A DNA stretch of 38,069 bases from JAHJRN01 sp043805355 (GTDB lineage Bacteria; Patescibacteriota; Patescibacteriia; 2-12-FULL-60-25), in contig JAZDIB010000017.1 in the NCBI GenBank assembly GCA_043805355.1, forward strand, positions 1 to 38,069, read 5' to 3'. The translations under genes and the position numbers were made by a program. Below, piece after piece: positions 1-6,865 of the stretch (its first letter is position 1; the number at the start of each line of letters is the position of its first letter). The notes beneath the pieces are model-generated. The model did not search any database. It was not told where the DNA came from and saw only the letters and a list, made by a program, of their open reading frames with translations.

Positions 1-228
1 GCCGCCCTTGCCGCGGCGACCCGTGATGAGCTTCGCGCGTCGCAGGTCGTTCGCGATGTCCTCGAGGAACCCTTGGGAAAGACCTTCCGCCGCCGCCACG
101 TTCTCGAGCGACACAGGTGATTTCGTCGGATACGCCACAGCCAGCGCCGTCATCAACACCAGCCCGTTATGGGCCCGCATCGGCACACGAAACAGCGCCT
201 TCAAACGTCGTGGAGTCTGGTTGTCCAT
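1..228 (-). CDS. Rrf2-family transcriptional regulator (partial, N-terminal 76 residues)
   Basis: The protein reads leftward from an ATG at 228 and runs off the window edge, so only the first 76 residues are visible. They match the N-terminal winged helix-turn-helix of Rrf2/IscR-like regulators: a helix ending in ALAVAYPT, then the recognition segment with AEGLSQGFLEDIANDLRRA, and the start of the wing, GRRGKGG. Members of this family sense Fe-S clusters, redox state or nitric oxide through three cysteines downstream of this part. Those cysteines are not in the window, so the signal cannot be judged. A promoter-like pair (TTGACC, 18 bases, TACGCT) lies at 237-266 on this strand, and the -10 ends only 8 bases before the ATG, implying a nearly leaderless mRNA. 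Confidence 0.8.
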   Translation of the reverse strand, partial: MDNQTPRRLKALFRVPMRAHNGLVLMTALAVAYPTKSPVSLENVAAAEGLSQGFLEDIANDLRRAKLITGRRGKGG

Positions 229-236
229 CTATCGAA

Positions 237-266
237 AGCGTACGTCGGGAAGGGGGGAAGGGTCAA
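237..266 (-). promoter_or_regulatory. Promoter of the Rrf2-like gene
   Basis: On the minus strand TTGACC (261-266) is followed by an 18-base spacer and TACGCT (237-242). The ATG at 228 begins 8 bases after the -10 hexamer. Confidence 0.5.
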
Positions 267-784
267 GCGGGTTTAATGGCGCTAGAAATAGGTTCGCGCT
301 CCTGTTGTTTGATGAACTCGTTAAGAAGTTTGCAGTAATCTTCTTGAAGTTTTTTTGAGATTGTTTCAAATTTTAATGGCTTAATCACGCCATCACCATC
401 AGTAATGGCACTGGCTTTGTCCATGAAAAAGCCTTCCGGTGTAGCGAGAAACAGATAGGATTCTTTCCAATACTCACTCATTTTTTTTGCGTCTTTGAGG
501 ATATGTTCCGATTTTGGATTCATTTGGTATTTCACCTCAATAAGAGATACTTCGCATTTTTTTGTATTGATTACAACAAAATCTGGAGCGTGCCTTATGG
601 TCTCCATCGTTGCATTTCCCGAAGGGATGACGTGTTGGAGATGTGCCAGTTCAGGCACAAGGTATTCATATCCGAATGGAAGAACGGTGAAGTTTCTTGC
701 TTTGCGAAACATTTCAACGAATATAGTTTCGGCTATTCTTCCTTTTACGAATTTTCGTGAAGAATCGATTGAGGTGACGTTCAT
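263..784 (-). CDS. PD-(D/E)XK nuclease-like protein of unknown function
   Basis: This 173-residue protein (start chosen at the second Met; an upstream Met at 814 would add 10 residues and run into the tRNA terminator) carries a PD-(D/E)XK-like core. Pro67-Asp68 sits in HAPDFVVI, followed about 14 residues later by a strand with Glu83-x-Lys85 in SLIEVKY, the usual layout of metal-binding nuclease residues. I do not recognise a named family. The gene is clearly more AT-rich than its neighbours, with poly-A/T runs and AAA/TTT codons, and it sits directly downstream of tRNA-Asp, so recent acquisition is likely. It has no visible Shine-Dalgarno sequence. It could be a solitary restriction-type or DNA-repair nuclease; no methylase or partner gene is adjacent. 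Confidence 0.6.
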   Translation of the reverse strand: MNVTSIDSSRKFVKGRIAETIFVEMFRKARNFTVLPFGYEYLVPELAHLQHVIPSGNATMETIRHAPDFVVINTKKCEVSLIEVKYQMNPKSEHILKDAKKMSEYWKESYLFLATPEGFFMDKASAITDGDGVIKPLKFETISKKLQEDYCKLLNEFIKQQEREPISSAIKPA

Positions 785-800
785 ATGAATGGAACGATAC

Positions 801-828
801 CATAAACGACCCAAGCGGGTCGTTTATG
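801..828 (-). terminator. Hairpin terminator after tRNA-Asp
   Basis: A perfect 12-bp inverted repeat (CATAAACGACCC, loop AAGC, GGGTCGTTTATG) lies 2 bases beyond the tRNA-Asp CCA end. It separates the tRNA from the AT-rich nuclease gene. The U-tract is weak. Confidence 0.6.
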
Positions 829-830
829 TA

Positions 831-908
831 TGGCGGGCGCGAAGGGATTCGAACCCTCGATCTTCTCCGTGACAGGGAGACGTGTTAACCGGGCTACACC
901 ACGCGCCC
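831..908 (-). tRNA. tRNA-Asp (GTC)
   Basis: On the minus strand a complete cloverleaf folds: acceptor GGGCGCG/CGCGCCC, anticodon loop CTGTCAC giving anticodon GTC, T-loop TTCGAAT, discriminator G and an encoded CCA. A promoter (TTGCGC-17-TACCTT) lies upstream at 929-957. Confidence 0.96.
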
Positions 909-928
909 ACGCGGTGATTTGCCGCAAA

Positions 929-957
929 AAGGTATCACGCCTCGTCGGCTTGCGCAA
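929..957 (-). promoter_or_regulatory. Promoter of tRNA-Asp
   Basis: TTGCGC (952-957) and TACCTT (929-934) on the minus strand are separated by exactly 17 bases, 20 bases upstream of the mature tRNA 5' end. Confidence 0.6.
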
Positions 958-967
958 GGGGCGGCTC

Positions 968-1059
968 TGTCATTCCCGTGGAGACGGGAATCCAGAAAAA
1001 ACGAACGGAACGACTCCTCTATTTCGAGGAAATGGGTTCCCGCCTGCGCGGGAATGACA
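968..1059. repeat. Palindromic dispersed repeat, family A, copy 1
   Basis: The element is bounded by TGTCA and TGACA. It contains the hairpin TTCCCGT/ACGGGAA and a second hairpin TTCCCGC/GCGGGAA near the right end. The two hairpins flank a non-conserved centre. Two other copies are at 4522-4597 and 8295-8373. No coding sequence lies within it. Confidence 0.7.
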
Positions 1060-1084
1060 AAGGGGGTCTGACGAAAGAGATGCG

Positions 1085-1113
1085 TTGATTTTACGGGCGA
1101 TATCGGCTACTGT
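1085..1113 (+). promoter_or_regulatory. Promoter of the cupredoxin lipoprotein gene
   Basis: TTGATT (1085-1090), a 17-base spacer, then TACTGT (1108-1113). The ATG at 1122 is 8 bases past the -10, so the transcript should start at or almost at the start codon. Confidence 0.55.
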
Positions 1114-1121
1114 CGGCACAT

Positions 1122-1652
1122 ATGAAACATCTCCTCGCCATCGCCCTCTCCGCGTCGCTGTTCGGCGCAGGGTGCATGTCCAGCCCTGTCTTGGACTTTG
1201 AGCCGCAGACCCAGGCCCCGGTCCCGTCCGAAGAGACGACCGAGACGGTCGCTCCGCAGGCGGAAGAAGCGACGACCACCATCCAGGCGCCGACCGCCAC
1301 GGAACAGCCGGCGGCGACCTCGCCCACGCCCGCCACGACCAAACCGTCCACGATCAAGCCCACGCCGAAGCCGGTCGTGAAGCCGCCGTCACAGATCGTC
1401 GGGAAGGTCTACGTCACCATCACGGATACGGGATTCCAGCCGCAGACCGTCGCTGTCTCGCCGGGCGACACGGTCGTCTGGACGAACAAGGGGACGTCGA
1501 ACCACACGGTCGCGTCCAACGGCGCGCTCATCTACGATTCAGGCAACATCCCGGTCGGCACGTCCTGGTCGCGGGTCTTCCCGGCGGCCGGAAGCTACGG
1601 CTACCACGACGGCGCGCATCCGGCGCTGGGCGGCACGGTCGTCGTCCGATAA
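1122..1652 (+). CDS. Cupredoxin-domain lipoprotein lacking the canonical copper Cys and Met
   Basis: The 176-residue protein has a lipoprotein signal peptide with lipobox FGAGC (lipidation at Cys18), a Pro/Thr/Ala/Glu-rich linker of about 75 residues, and a C-terminal plastocyanin-like domain (about 94-176). The fold signature is clear: VSPGDTVVWTNKG, the first ligand position His128 in SNHTV, and the C-terminal loop YGYHDGAHPALGG. In typical blue-copper domains that loop reads C-x-x-H-x-x-M. Here Asp163 replaces Cys and Leu169 replaces Met, while His128 and His166 remain. A type-1 copper centre is therefore unlikely. A membrane-anchored domain on the outer face of the cytoplasmic membrane, perhaps binding copper by histidines or acting structurally, is inferred. 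The gene is convergent with hflX. Confidence 0.85.
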   Translation: MKHLLAIALSASLFGAGCMSSPVLDFEPQTQAPVPSEETTETVAPQAEEATTTIQAPTATEQPAATSPTPATTKPSTIKPTPKPVVKPPSQIVGKVYVTITDTGFQPQTVAVSPGDTVVWTNKGTSNHTVASNGALIYDSGNIPVGTSWSRVFPAAGSYGYHDGAHPALGGTVVVR

Positions 1653-1669
1653 CCGAACCCGTCCGACAT

Positions 1670-2797
1670 TCACGCCATCCGGAGACGCTCCGCGATGGCG
1701 TGTTTCAGGTCGTCCAAGCCGCTGCCGTCGAGGCATGAGACGAACGTCGGCATCATGTCGGCGTAATGTTCGGAGATGGCTGCGCGGTCGAGCTTCGAGG
1801 CCGTGTCCATCTTGTTGAAGACGTAGATGCGCGGCGTTGCCGTCACGCCGAGATGCTTCAGGATGTCCTCGACCTCGGCGATCTTCTCGTGCAGATGCGC
1901 GTCGCCGGCGTCGATGACGTGGAGCAGGAGGTCGGCTTCGACCGTCTCGTCGAGCGTGGAGCGGAACGCGGAGATGAGGCTCGGCGGCAGGTCCTGGATG
2001 AAGCCGATGGTGTCGGAGAGGAGGATGGAGAGGGGCATGACCGTGGGGTCGTCGTTCGGCAGCCACAGTTTCGAGACACGCGTGTCCAACGTCGCGAAAA
2101 GCGCATCCGCGACGAGCGCCCCTTTCTTCGTCAACGCGTTCAGGAGCGACGACTTGCCGGCGTTCGTGTAGCCGACGATGGACGCGGTTGGGAGCCCGAG
2201 CCGTTCGCGCCGGGCGCGATGCACGCCGCGGGAACGCGCCGCCTTCTCCAATTCCTTCTTCACCTGCCGCTCCTGGTCCGCGAGGTGGCGCTTCATGATC
2301 TCGGTGTTCGTCTCGCCCAAGCCGCGCGTGCCGATGCCGCCGGCCTGCTGGGACATCTCCATGCCCATCCCGAAGATGCGCGGTCCCATGTGCTTGATGG
2401 CCGCGAGCTTGATCTGCAGTTTGGCCTCGGCGGTCGACGCGTGCTTCTGGAAGATCTTGAGGATGAGGTCCACGCGGTCCCAGGCCGCCATCTTGTGCGG
2501 ACGCAAGGCCTCCTCCAACGCGAAGAGTTGCTTCGGCTTGAGCAGGTTGTTCACGATGAGGATGTCGGCGCGCTCCTCCTTCGCGATGCGGAGGATCTCC
2601 TCCAGCTTGCCCGAGCCGATGAACGTCTTGTAGTCCGGCTGGCTCCGCTTCTGGAGGAGCTTCACGATGACGATGCCGCCGAACGTCCGCGTCAACGATT
2701 CGAGTTCCGTGATGCGCCACGCAGCCATGTCCCGGTCCATGTCGGGCGGGATGACGTCGATGAGGATGGCACGAGGCGCGCGGGAGGTGATGTGCAT
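1670..2797 (-). CDS. hflX: Ribosome-associated GTPase HflX
   Basis: HflX is a GTPase that binds the 50S subunit and splits stalled or hibernating 70S ribosomes. The 375-residue product has the HflX N-terminal domain (IGSGKLEEI; the glycine-rich segment GGIGTRGLGETNTE) followed by a G domain with G1 GYTNAGKSS near residue 208, G3 SDTIGF and G4 NKMD. The C-terminus is short. I start at the ATG at 2797 because a further upstream Met adds 15 residues without HflX similarity, and because a promoter-like pair (TTGCCT-16-CATACT, 2804-2831 on this strand) lies just before it. The implied leader is near zero. No Shine-Dalgarno sequence is visible. The gene is convergent with the cupredoxin gene. Confidence 0.95.
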   Translation of the reverse strand: MHITSRAPRAILIDVIPPDMDRDMAAWRITELESLTRTFGGIVIVKLLQKRSQPDYKTFIGSGKLEEILRIAKEERADILIVNNLLKPKQLFALEEALRPHKMAAWDRVDLILKIFQKHASTAEAKLQIKLAAIKHMGPRIFGMGMEMSQQAGGIGTRGLGETNTEIMKRHLADQERQVKKELEKAARSRGVHRARRERLGLPTASIVGYTNAGKSSLLNALTKKGALVADALFATLDTRVSKLWLPNDDPTVMPLSILLSDTIGFIQDLPPSLISAFRSTLDETVEADLLLHVIDAGDAHLHEKIAEVEDILKHLGVTATPRIYVFNKMDTASKLDRAAISEHYADMMPTFVSCLDGSGLDDLKHAIAERLRMA

Positions 2798-2803
2798 GTC
2801 TCG

Positions 2804-2831
2804 AGTATGACATGTCGCGATACGGAGGCAA
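2804..2831 (-). promoter_or_regulatory. Probable hflX promoter
   Basis: On the minus strand TTGCCT (2826-2831), a 16-base spacer and CATACT (2804-2809) end 6 bases before the ATG at 2797. Confidence 0.4.
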
Positions 2832-2850
2832 GCGTACGGCACGTCATCGG

Positions 2851-3004
2851 TAACCCTTCGACGAGCTCAGGGAAAAATTTCTTTTTCGCGTCCCGAGGTC
2901 ATCCGAGGGATCTTCCAGACAGCCGCAGCCCGTCCGATATGCCGCTGCGGCTCGCTTGAAGATCCTTCGACTCGCCTGCGGACAGGCTCGCTCAGGACGC
3001 GAAG
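2851..3004. repeat. Dispersed repeat, family B, copy 1
   Basis: A leading segment (TTCGACGAGCTCAGGGA at about 2859-2875) is followed by an element of about 118 bases (2886-3004). The element contains nested inverted repeats: GGATCTTC/GAAGATCC outside and AGCCGCAGC (2921-2929)/GCTGCGGCT (2944-2952) inside, around a 14-base loop. The 118-base element matches the reverse complement of 15109-15228 closely, while the leading segment recurs there in the same orientation. No gene lies within it. Confidence 0.75.
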
Positions 3005-3039
3005 TATTTCGATAATGGGACGCAGGGATTCCTCATCCG

Positions 3040-3068
3040 GTGACAGGAAACGTTGGTTCCTGTATGGT
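3040..3068 (+). promoter_or_regulatory. Promoter of the DUF4230-like gene
   Basis: GTGACA (3040-3045), 17 bases, TATGGT (3063-3068), 9 bases before the chosen ATG at 3078. This spacing supports the downstream start over one at 3015. Confidence 0.45.
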
Positions 3069-3077
3069 GGAAAGCAT

Positions 3078-3674
3078 ATGAAACCCTGGAGAATCTATGC
3101 GGCGCTCGTCGCGATCGTGGTGGTGTTCGGCGGGGGATTGCTGCTCGGATGGCGGCTGTTCCGGCCGGTGGAGTCGACGCGCACCGTGAACGCGCAGGTC
3201 ATTCTCACGGCGCTCCGCGACCGGGGGTTCCTCGTGACGCAGACGTACGTGTTCGACCAGCCCGTCACCATCGAGAAGACGTCGGGGAGCGCGTTCAAGG
3301 ATTTCTTTTTCGGGCAGACTATTACGGCGCGCGGTGCCATGGAGGTGAACCTCGGCATCGACCTCGCGAAGGTCTCGGAGTCGGACATCGCGGTCGACGG
3401 CGACACCATCACGGTCACGGTCCCAGCCGCGTCGCTCTTCAACGTGCGGCTCCTCGGGCCCATCGATGTCGAGAACAAGCAGGGCATCCTGAAGCGCGTC
3501 CTCCAGAACGAGGACGGATACAACGAGGCGCTCACCGAGCTCTCCAAGATTGCGGAGGAGACGGCGACCAGCTCCGAGTTCATGACGCGCGCCACGGACC
3601 GCGCCAAGGAAGAAGTCAGCCGACTCGTCGGCTATGTGGCGCAGGGGAAGACGGTGAACGTGGTGGTGAGATAA
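3078..3674 (+). CDS. Membrane-anchored DUF4230-like protein
   Basis: The 198-residue product (start at the ATG at 3078, preceded by the promoter above and a GGTGG-like stretch) begins with a short basic N-terminus, then one transmembrane helix (about residues 6-27, VAIVVVFGGGLLLGWRLF). A soluble domain follows, with alternating strands typical of DUF4230: TYVFDQPVTIEK, then ITARGAMEVNLGIDLAKV and DTITVTVPAASLF. The C-terminal third is helical and acidic. DUF4230 proteins are single-pass, predicted extracytoplasmic proteins of unknown function. The gene stands alone between two repeat elements. The family assignment is by pattern and could be wrong; the topology is firmer. Confidence 0.6.
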   Translation: MKPWRIYAALVAIVVVFGGGLLLGWRLFRPVESTRTVNAQVILTALRDRGFLVTQTYVFDQPVTIEKTSGSAFKDFFFGQTITARGAMEVNLGIDLAKVSESDIAVDGDTITVTVPAASLFNVRLLGPIDVENKQGILKRVLQNEDGYNEALTELSKIAEETATSSEFMTRATDRAKEEVSRLVGYVAQGKTVNVVVR

Positions 3675-3725
3675 AATTTTCCATCTTCCTTTTTGCCACA
3701 TCGCAAAAGGAAGCGAAAAAAGATG

Positions 3726-3809
3726 TTGGGGGCGGCAGAACTCGCTCAACGCGAAGGCTTTTCGATTTATGGCCTTCGCTATATCGCTCAGACAGGCTGG
3801 CGCCCCCAA
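3726..3809. repeat. Imperfect long palindrome
   Basis: An outer 9-bp pair TTGGGGGCG (3726-3734)/CGCCCCCAA (3801-3809) encloses an inner 8-bp pair GCGAAGGC (3751-3758)/GCCTTCGC (3772-3779). TCGCTCA occurs in both arms in the same orientation. The preceding bases 3700-3720 hold a smaller A/T-rich repeat. No gene is present between 3675 and 3824. It is probably a third class of dispersed element, with only this copy in the window. Confidence 0.5.
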
Positions 3810-3824
3810 ACCCCGGGGGAGAGG

Positions 3825-4478
3825 TCACCTGTTTTTTGCGGTGGCCCAGGTCCAGCGGATGTGTGGGGCGTTGGGGGCGACGGTCTTCAGATGCGCGAGC
3901 GTGAGAGGGTCGTTGCAGTAGCCGCAGCCGAAATCGAGGTTGAGGTCCGCTTTCAGTTTTGCGATGAGGCGTTCGCGTTCGGCTTTCGCGATGATGGACG
4001 CGGCGCCGACGGTCCGGTCGTTCGTGTCGGCGTGATGCTCGGCGCGGAGACGTTCCCTGTCGTCCCAGCCGCTCGCGACGAAGAGCTTCTCGCGGAACGC
4101 CGGTGCGTTGATACTCGGCGCGTCCACGAGCGCATACGTCTCGCGGTCGCCGAATTCGTCCATCGCGTCGCGGAGGCATTCGGCCATGCATTCGAGTTCG
4201 AGGCCGTTCAGGGTCCGGCTCCGGTCGCGGACCGCCTCGTCGATGGCCGGTGGCATCATGACCTTCAGCTGGAACCAGCATCGTTCCTTGATGGCCTCCG
4301 CGAGCGCGTCGCGGTGATGCGCGGGGACGAGCTTGGAATCGCGGACATTCTTCGACCAGAACCAGCGTCGGTCCGATGCGGTCGCGGCGACGATGGCGAC
4401 CACAAGCGGACCGATGACGCATCCGCGCCCAGCCTCGTCGATCCCGATGGACATCGCGTCCCGCGCCCGTGTCGACAT
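3825..4478 (-). CDS. rnhB: Ribonuclease HII, archaeal-like type
   Basis: RNase HII cleaves the RNA strand of RNA/DNA hybrids and single ribonucleotides in DNA. The 217-residue protein has the family signature GIDEAGRGCVIGPLVVA with catalytic Asp14-Glu15, NVRDSKLV, the Asp in YALVDAP, and TVGAASIIAKAERE. Two features point to the archaeal/eukaryal-like branch: the DTNDRTVGAASIIAK arrangement and the C-terminal GCGYCNDPLTLAHLK followed by IRWTW, where archaeal enzymes have GSGYPSDP and a similar basic/Trp tail. The start could be Met1 (4478) or Met9 (4454); no Shine-Dalgarno sequence decides it. A repeat element lies immediately upstream. Confidence 0.9.
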   Translation of the reverse strand: MSTRARDAMSIGIDEAGRGCVIGPLVVAIVAATASDRRWFWSKNVRDSKLVPAHHRDALAEAIKERCWFQLKVMMPPAIDEAVRDRSRTLNGLELECMAECLRDAMDEFGDRETYALVDAPSINAPAFREKLFVASGWDDRERLRAEHHADTNDRTVGAASIIAKAERERLIAKLKADLNLDFGCGYCNDPLTLAHLKTVAPNAPHIRWTWATAKNR

Positions 4479-4521
4479 GTCGGCATGGTGCCGGGAATGG
4501 TCGCTCGTGTCACTATTTTAT

Positions 4522-4597
4522 CTGTCACCCCCGCGGAGGCGGGGGCCCAGAAAGAAACGCGCGGCCTTCTGGGTTCCCGCCTTCGCGGGAATGACAG
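4522..4597. repeat. Palindromic dispersed repeat, family A, copy 2
   Basis: This is the best-formed copy. The ends CTGTCA/TGACAG pair, CCCAGAA pairs with TTCTGGG, and two hairpins lie between: CCCCCGC/GCGGGGG and TTCCCGC/GCGGGAA, each with a 4-base loop. The whole can fold as a cruciform with two arms. It lies between rnhB and the DUF1059 gene. Confidence 0.75.
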
Positions 4598-4606
4598 GGG
4601 GGATGC

Positions 4607-4635
4607 TTGCGTAAAAACCCTGATTTTGCTACTAT
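4607..4635 (+). promoter_or_regulatory. Promoter of the DUF1059 gene
   Basis: TTGCGT (4607-4612), 17 bases, TACTAT (4630-4635), 8 bases before the ATG at 4644. The implied leader is about 1-2 bases. It may also drive hppA. Confidence 0.6.
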
Positions 4636-4643
4636 TTCGCCAT

Positions 4644-4850
4644 ATGAAAGTCATTTATTGCAGGAGTTTCGGATTGGACTGCAACGCAAAAATGAAAGGC
4701 CGGACCATCGATGACGCGGTGAATGCGGCCATCAACCATGGCGTCAGCATGCACGGTCAGGTCCTGAAGGAACTCCAGACGCCCGAAAAACGCGAGGAAA
4801 TCGCGGCGAAAGCCGTCGAGGAACCGGACGACTTGCGTCCGAGCGTGTAA
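4644..4850 (+). CDS. DUF1059 family small protein
   Basis: This 68-residue protein matches the small DUF1059 family, whose members begin with a Cys-containing strand (here VIYCRSFGLDCNAKMKG) and continue with a helix of the type DDAVNAAINHGVSMHG. The two cysteines (Cys6 and Cys13) and the His pair in the helix are the conserved features. No biochemical role is established for the family. It lies 17 bases upstream of hppA and probably shares its promoter at 4607-4635. The start is fixed by the promoter position, since the longer open frame upstream crosses the repeat. Confidence 0.8.
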   Translation: MKVIYCRSFGLDCNAKMKGRTIDDAVNAAINHGVSMHGQVLKELQTPEKREEIAAKAVEEPDDLRPSV

Positions 4851-4867
4851 ACTCATCACTCAAACCT

Positions 4868-6862
4868 ATGAACCAAGCACTCCTTTTCGCTCTCATCGCC
4901 GCGGCCATCGCGCTCGGATGGGGCGCGTTCCTCGTCCGTTGGGTCCTCAAGCAGCCGACCGGTGAAGGCAAGATGGTCGAGATCGCGAAGGCGATCCAGG
5001 AAGGCGCGCAGGCGTACATGAAGCGCCAGTACCGGACCATCGCCATCATCGGCGCCATCGTCTTCGTGGGACTCTGGATTCTGCTCGGCCGGAACATCGC
5101 GGTCGGGTTCGCGGTCGGCGCCGTGCTCTCCTCGCTCGCGGGCTTCATCGGCATGTCGGTCTCGGTCCGCGCGAACGTGCGGACGACCGAAGCGGCGAAG
5201 AAAGGCATCGCGGAAGCGATGGACGTCGCGGTCAAGGGCGGCACCGTCACGGGCCTTTTTGTCGTCGGCCTCGGACTCCTTGGTGTCGCGGGGTTCTATG
5301 GCCTCACGCACGATCTGAAGGCACTCGTCGGGCTCGGGTTCGGCGGCTCGCTCATCTCCGTGTTCGCGCGGTTGGGCGGCGGCATCTTCACCAAGGCGGC
5401 GGACGTGGGAGCGGACCTCGTCGGCAAGGTCGAGGCAGGCATCCCGGAGGACGACCCGCGCAACCCGGCGGTCATCGCGGATAACGTCGGCGACAACGTC
5501 GGCGACTGCGCCGGCATGGCAGCCGACCTCTTCGAGACCTACGCGGTCACGGCGGTCGCGGCCATGCTGCTCGGCCACCTCGCGTTCCCGAACAACGAGA
5601 AGATCGTCCTGTTCCCGCTCGTGCTCGGCGGCATCAGCATCATCACCTCCATCATCGGCACGCTCTACGTGAAGCTCGGTCCGGGCAAGAACATCATGGG
5701 CGCGCTCTACAAGGGGCTCTTCGTCGCGGGCGCCCTCGCGGCCGTCGCGTTCTGGTATGTCGCGCAGCAGTTCTTCCCGGCGACCGGCTTCATGAGCGCG
5801 ACGAAGGTGACGGAAGCGGCCCTCATCGGCCTCGCGGTCGCGGCGCTCATGGTCGTCATCACCGAATATTACACGTCCACCAAGTACAAGCCGGTCCAGG
5901 ATATCGCCAAGGCGTCGGAAAGCGGGCACGGCACGAACGTCATCGCCGGCCTCGCGATGAGCATGAAGTCCACGGCGCTCCCGGTCATCGCCATCGCGGC
6001 GGCCGTGCTCCTCTCGTACGGCGCGGCAGGGCTCTACGGCATCGCGATCGCGGCCATGGCCATGCTCTCGCTCACGGGCATCATCGTCGCCATCGACGCG
6101 TACGGACCCATCACGGACAACGCCGGCGGCATCGCGGAGATGGCCGGCCTCCCGGAGAGCGTGCGCGAGGTGACGGATCCGCTCGACGCGGTCGGCAATA
6201 CCACGAAGGCCGTCACCAAGGGCTACGCCATCGCGTCCGCCGGGCTCGCGGCGCTCGTGCTCTTCTCGGCCTACACGCAGGAATTCGCGAACCTCGGCAA
6301 GCACCTCGTGTTCACCCTGGAAGATCCGAAGGTCATCGTCGGCCTCTTCATCGGCGGCCTGCTCCCGTATCTCTTCGGCGCGTTCGCCATGGAGGCGGTC
6401 GGCAAGACGGCCGGCGCGGTCGTGGAGGAAGTCCGTCGTCAATTCCGGACCATCTCGGGCATCATGGAAGGCACGGCCAAGCCGGACTACGGCGCATGCG
6501 TGGACATCGTGACCAAGGCGGCCATCAAGCAGATGATCGTCCCGGCGCTCCTGCCGATCGCGGTGCCTATCCTCGTGGGCTGGCTCCTCGGGCCGGTCGC
6601 GCTCGGTGGCGTGCTCGTCGGTTCCATCGTCACGGGCCTCTTCGTCGCCATCTCGATGACGTCGGGCGGCGGCGCGTGGGACAACGCGAAGAAATACATC
6701 GAATCCGGCCACTTCGGCGGCAAGAAGTCGTTCGCGCACCAGGCCGCGGTGACGGGCGACACGGTCGGCGACCCGTACAAGGACACGGCGGGTCCGGCCA
6801 TCAACCCCATGATCAAGATCCTCAACATCGTGGCCCTGCTCATGGTGGCGATGATGGTTTGA
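4868..6862 (+). CDS. hppA: Membrane-bound pyrophosphatase, K+-independent type
   Basis: The 664-residue polytopic enzyme couples pyrophosphate hydrolysis to ion pumping across the cytoplasmic membrane. About 16 hydrophobic segments alternate with conserved cytosolic loops. The active-site signature DDPRNPAVIADNVGDNVGD and the later DNAGGIAEMAGLP, GNTTKAVTKG and GDTVGDPYKDTAGPAINP are all intact, so catalysis should be normal. At the site that separates subfamilies the protein has Lys (GNTTKA) where K+-dependent enzymes have Ala, so it should be K+-independent and probably a proton pump. It is followed after 3 bases by the HExxH gene and then by a flavin reductase, forming one operon. Confidence 0.97.
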   Translation: MNQALLFALIAAAIALGWGAFLVRWVLKQPTGEGKMVEIAKAIQEGAQAYMKRQYRTIAIIGAIVFVGLWILLGRNIAVGFAVGAVLSSLAGFIGMSVSVRANVRTTEAAKKGIAEAMDVAVKGGTVTGLFVVGLGLLGVAGFYGLTHDLKALVGLGFGGSLISVFARLGGGIFTKAADVGADLVGKVEAGIPEDDPRNPAVIADNVGDNVGDCAGMAADLFETYAVTAVAAMLLGHLAFPNNEKIVLFPLVLGGISIITSIIGTLYVKLGPGKNIMGALYKGLFVAGALAAVAFWYVAQQFFPATGFMSATKVTEAALIGLAVAALMVVITEYYTSTKYKPVQDIAKASESGHGTNVIAGLAMSMKSTALPVIAIAAAVLLSYGAAGLYGIAIAAMAMLSLTGIIVAIDAYGPITDNAGGIAEMAGLPESVREVTDPLDAVGNTTKAVTKGYAIASAGLAALVLFSAYTQEFANLGKHLVFTLEDPKVIVGLFIGGLLPYLFGAFAMEAVGKTAGAVVEEVRRQFRTISGIMEGTAKPDYGACVDIVTKAAIKQMIVPALLPIAVPILVGWLLGPVALGGVLVGSIVTGLFVAISMTSGGGAWDNAKKYIESGHFGGKKSFAHQAAVTGDTVGDPYKDTAGPAINPMIKILNIVALLMVAMMV

Positions 6863-6865
6863 GGC

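Noticed and set aside
228..908. An att duplication at tRNA-Asp bracketing the AT-rich nuclease gene.
   Set aside because: No repeat of the tRNA 3' end occurs between 228 and 300.
830..1057. A 75-codon frame over tRNA-Asp and repeat A.
   Set aside because: It is the translation of a tRNA gene and a noncoding repeat.
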